From: Gymnodinialimonas ulvae | Lineage (GTDB): Bacteria > Pseudomonadota > Alphaproteobacteria > Rhodobacterales > Rhodobacteraceae | Length of the DNA stretch: 64,000 nt | Direction: 5' to 3' | NCBI RefSeq assembly: GCF_037543845.1 | Contig: NZ_JBBIFX010000003.1 | Coordinates: 1-64,000 of the forward strand | In this document: in pieces, positions 62,725 through 64,000 of the stretch | How positions within the stretch are numbered: the first letter of the stretch is position 1 | Layout: each line of letters opens with the position of its first letter | Program-made: the position numbers and the translations under genes | Notes under the pieces: generated by a model | Told to the model about the DNA's origin: nothing | Database searches by the model: none | What the model saw: only the letters and a program-made list of their open reading frames with translations

Positions 62725-63408
62725 CTATCTTTGCCGCATCCGCCGCAACAGACGCGCCCACCCGCCGGGACTGACCACGAACGACAGGGCCAGACCCGTG
62801 GCAAAGCCCGTGAAATCCGCCACAACGGTTCCGAATTCCCCGTTGATCAGCGCAAACAACAGCTGGATCGCCAACAGCGCCCCGATCAACCCGAAGGCCC
62901 GCATCTGTCCCGATCCCTGCGCCTCCGCGCGCATCAGCATCAGGAACGTGAACGCCCCGATCAGCCCGTAGACCCCGGGATAGCCGCCCACCAACGGAAA
63001 CGGGCTGTCCATGAACACCACAAATCCCAAAGCGCCCATCACCGCCGACACCCAAAACACCGCCAGAAACGCCAGCGTCGAATAGACCTCCGCCACCATC
63101 TTGCCCAACGCCAGGATGAACACGACCACGAACGCTGCATGCACAAAGCCGCCGTGGATCAACGGATAGGTCACGAACCGCAGCAGCTGCTCCGGCGGAT
63201 AGATCCCGTTGCTCAGCATCCAGGTCCACACCTGATCCAGGACCGCGTAATCCTCCATCGCCACCAGGCGCCAGCCGACGCCGCCCTGCCCGCCCAAAAG
63301 CCCGGCGGTGGCGGCCTGGAACATCAACTCCAGCCCGAAAATGACAACCGCCAGCGCCACCACAACCGGCGGCAAGGCGTTGAACGGCGATACGTTGTGA
63401 TCTTCCAC
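62725..63408 (-). CDS. rhomboid-fold membrane protein lacking catalytic residues
   Basis: This protein of about 227 residues with around six transmembrane helices starts at GTG 63408. The order LLRFVTYPLIHGGFVHAAFV, then FPLVGGYPGVYGLIGAF, then VVADFTGFATGLAL matches the rhomboid fold. The expected catalytic serine of G-x-S-G is absent (the segment reads GGYPGVYG), the catalytic histidine of the last helix is replaced by aspartate (ADFTGF), and the H-x3-N asparagine is replaced (HAAFV). It is probably a non-proteolytic rhomboid relative. Divergent from trpS, sharing a short upstream region. Confidence 0.82.
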   Translation of the reverse strand: MEDHNVSPFNALPPVVVALAVVIFGLELMFQAATAGLLGGQGGVGWRLVAMEDYAVLDQVWTWMLSNGIYPPEQLLRFVTYPLIHGGFVHAAFVVVFILALGKMVAEVYSTLAFLAVFWVSAVMGALGFVVFMDSPFPLVGGYPGVYGLIGAFTFLMLMRAEAQGSGQMRAFGLIGALLAIQLLFALINGEFGTVVADFTGFATGLALSFVVSPGGWARLLRRMRQR

Positions 63409-63502
63409 GGTTACAGACCTTCGGTTGACGGCTCTTCCCCCCGTGGGTAAGCCCTCCGGCGGCTCTTGGCCAGTGGGGCCAAAGGCATTGAGGGACAGAC
63501 AC

Positions 63503-64000
63503 ATGGCTCAGACCCAATTCACCCAACGCGTGTTTTCCGGCATCCAGCCGTCCGGCGGGCTGACCCTTGGCAATTACCTCGGCGCCATCAAACGCTTCGT
63601 CGACATGCAGGACGAAGGCTCGTTCCAGACGGTCTATTGCATGGTCGATCTGCACGCGATCACCGCCAAGCTCCTCGACCCCGACACGCTGCGCCACAAC
63701 ACGCGCGAGCTTTGCGCAGGCTTCATCGCCTCCGGCATCGACCCGGAAAAATCCATCCTCATCAACCAATCCCAGGTCCCCGAACACGCGCAGCTGGGTT
63801 GGATCTTCAGCTGCATCGCTCGCATGGGCTGGATGGAGCGGATGACCCAGTACAAGGATAAATCCGGCAAGAACGCCGAAGCCGCCTCGCTTGGCCTGCT
63901 GGCCTATCCCGCGCTCATGGCTGCCGATATCCTGCTCTATCACGCAACCCACGTGCCAGTTGGCGACGACCAGAAGCAGCACCTGGAACTGACGCGCGAT
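63503..64000 (+). CDS. trpS: tryptophanyl-tRNA synthetase, 5' part
   Basis: The first 166 codons of a class I synthetase are present, and the gene runs off the window. RVFSGIQPSGGLTLGNYLGA contains the TIGN-like HIGH variant (LGNY) of TrpRS. LLAYPALMAADILLYHATHV then VGDDQKQHLELTRD follow, as in the family. AGGGA lies 5-10 bp before ATG 63503. The KMSKS loop is outside the window. Confidence 0.96.
   Translation, partial: MAQTQFTQRVFSGIQPSGGLTLGNYLGAIKRFVDMQDEGSFQTVYCMVDLHAITAKLLDPDTLRHNTRELCAGFIASGIDPEKSILINQSQVPEHAQLGWIFSCIARMGWMERMTQYKDKSGKNAEAASLGLLAYPALMAADILLYHATHVPVGDDQKQHLELTRD

Noticed and set aside
1..64000. CRISPR arrays, prophage, insertion sequences
   Set aside because: No regularly spaced repeats, integrase, transposase or phage structural genes were seen.

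Overview
This is a gene-dense, high-GC chromosomal window from an alphaproteobacterium, almost certainly a Rhodobacteraceae (Roseobacter-group) genome. The evidence is a B12-dependent class II ribonucleotide reductase, a HisZ/HisG/HisS cluster, the rsmI-yraN-gshB block next to an LpoA-like lipoprotein, glnD-murJ near trpS, DUF1489 and DUF938 proteins, a VPLPA-CTERM protein, and an alphaproteobacterial LexA-type GAAC-N7-GAAC repeat. I cannot name the genus. I found no tRNA, rRNA, CRISPR array, prophage or insertion sequence.

Layout. 1-2.0 kb: an AAA+ ATPase and a calcineurin-like phosphoesterase in a minus-strand operon that may continue past the left edge. A SOS-like repeat lies upstream. 2.3-4.9 kb: nrdJ, which carries an in-frame XRE helix-turn-helix domain in its C-terminal linker. 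5-9.8 kb: PhyH dioxygenase, DUF1489, hisS-hisZ-hisG and slyX. 9.8-18.2 kb: an MFS transporter, secreted proteins, dnaE, a J-domain protein, and an ArsR/SRPBCC pair. 18.2-28.9 kb: a GH5 glycosidase, then an overlapping purine block (xdhABC plus a BMP-type nucleoside ABC transporter that encodes an extra small membrane protein between its permeases). 29-35 kb: an oxidoreductase, three secreted paralogues sharing a W-x3-MR-x-A-x2-C core, a DUF938 methyltransferase, a cNMP-binding patatin and a decayed RibD-like gene. 35-44 kb: a dimethylglycine/sarcosine dehydrogenase-like protein, a decayed lipase, a 2-hydroxyacid dehydrogenase and an M3 peptidase. 44-50 kb: amino-acid ABC genes without an ATPase, a membrane-anchored MoeB/ThiF protein, dut, coaBC and rpoH. 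50-64 kb: cobP, a histidine phosphatase, a GST, comM, a hydrolase, gshB, yraN, rsmI, an LpoA-like lipoprotein, glnD, murJ, a rhomboid-fold protein without catalytic residues, and the 5' part of trpS.

How the genes fit together. xdhABC and the transporter look like one salvage/catabolism unit: nucleoside or base import followed by hydroxylation to urate. Cobalamin links nrdJ (user) and cobP (salvage). Most other genes are housekeeping.

The most unusual signals are structural. (1) A dispersed element, a G/C hairpin followed by a GAGGTATTTT-type core, lies between genes at 9.8 and 44.15 kb. The same core also lies in frame inside both xdhA and xdhB, adding peptide segments to conserved enzymes. 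(2) A DNA-binding-type domain is embedded in NrdJ. (3) The AAA+/phosphoesterase operon has a candidate SOS box and no function I can name. These three are the best candidates for something not yet described.
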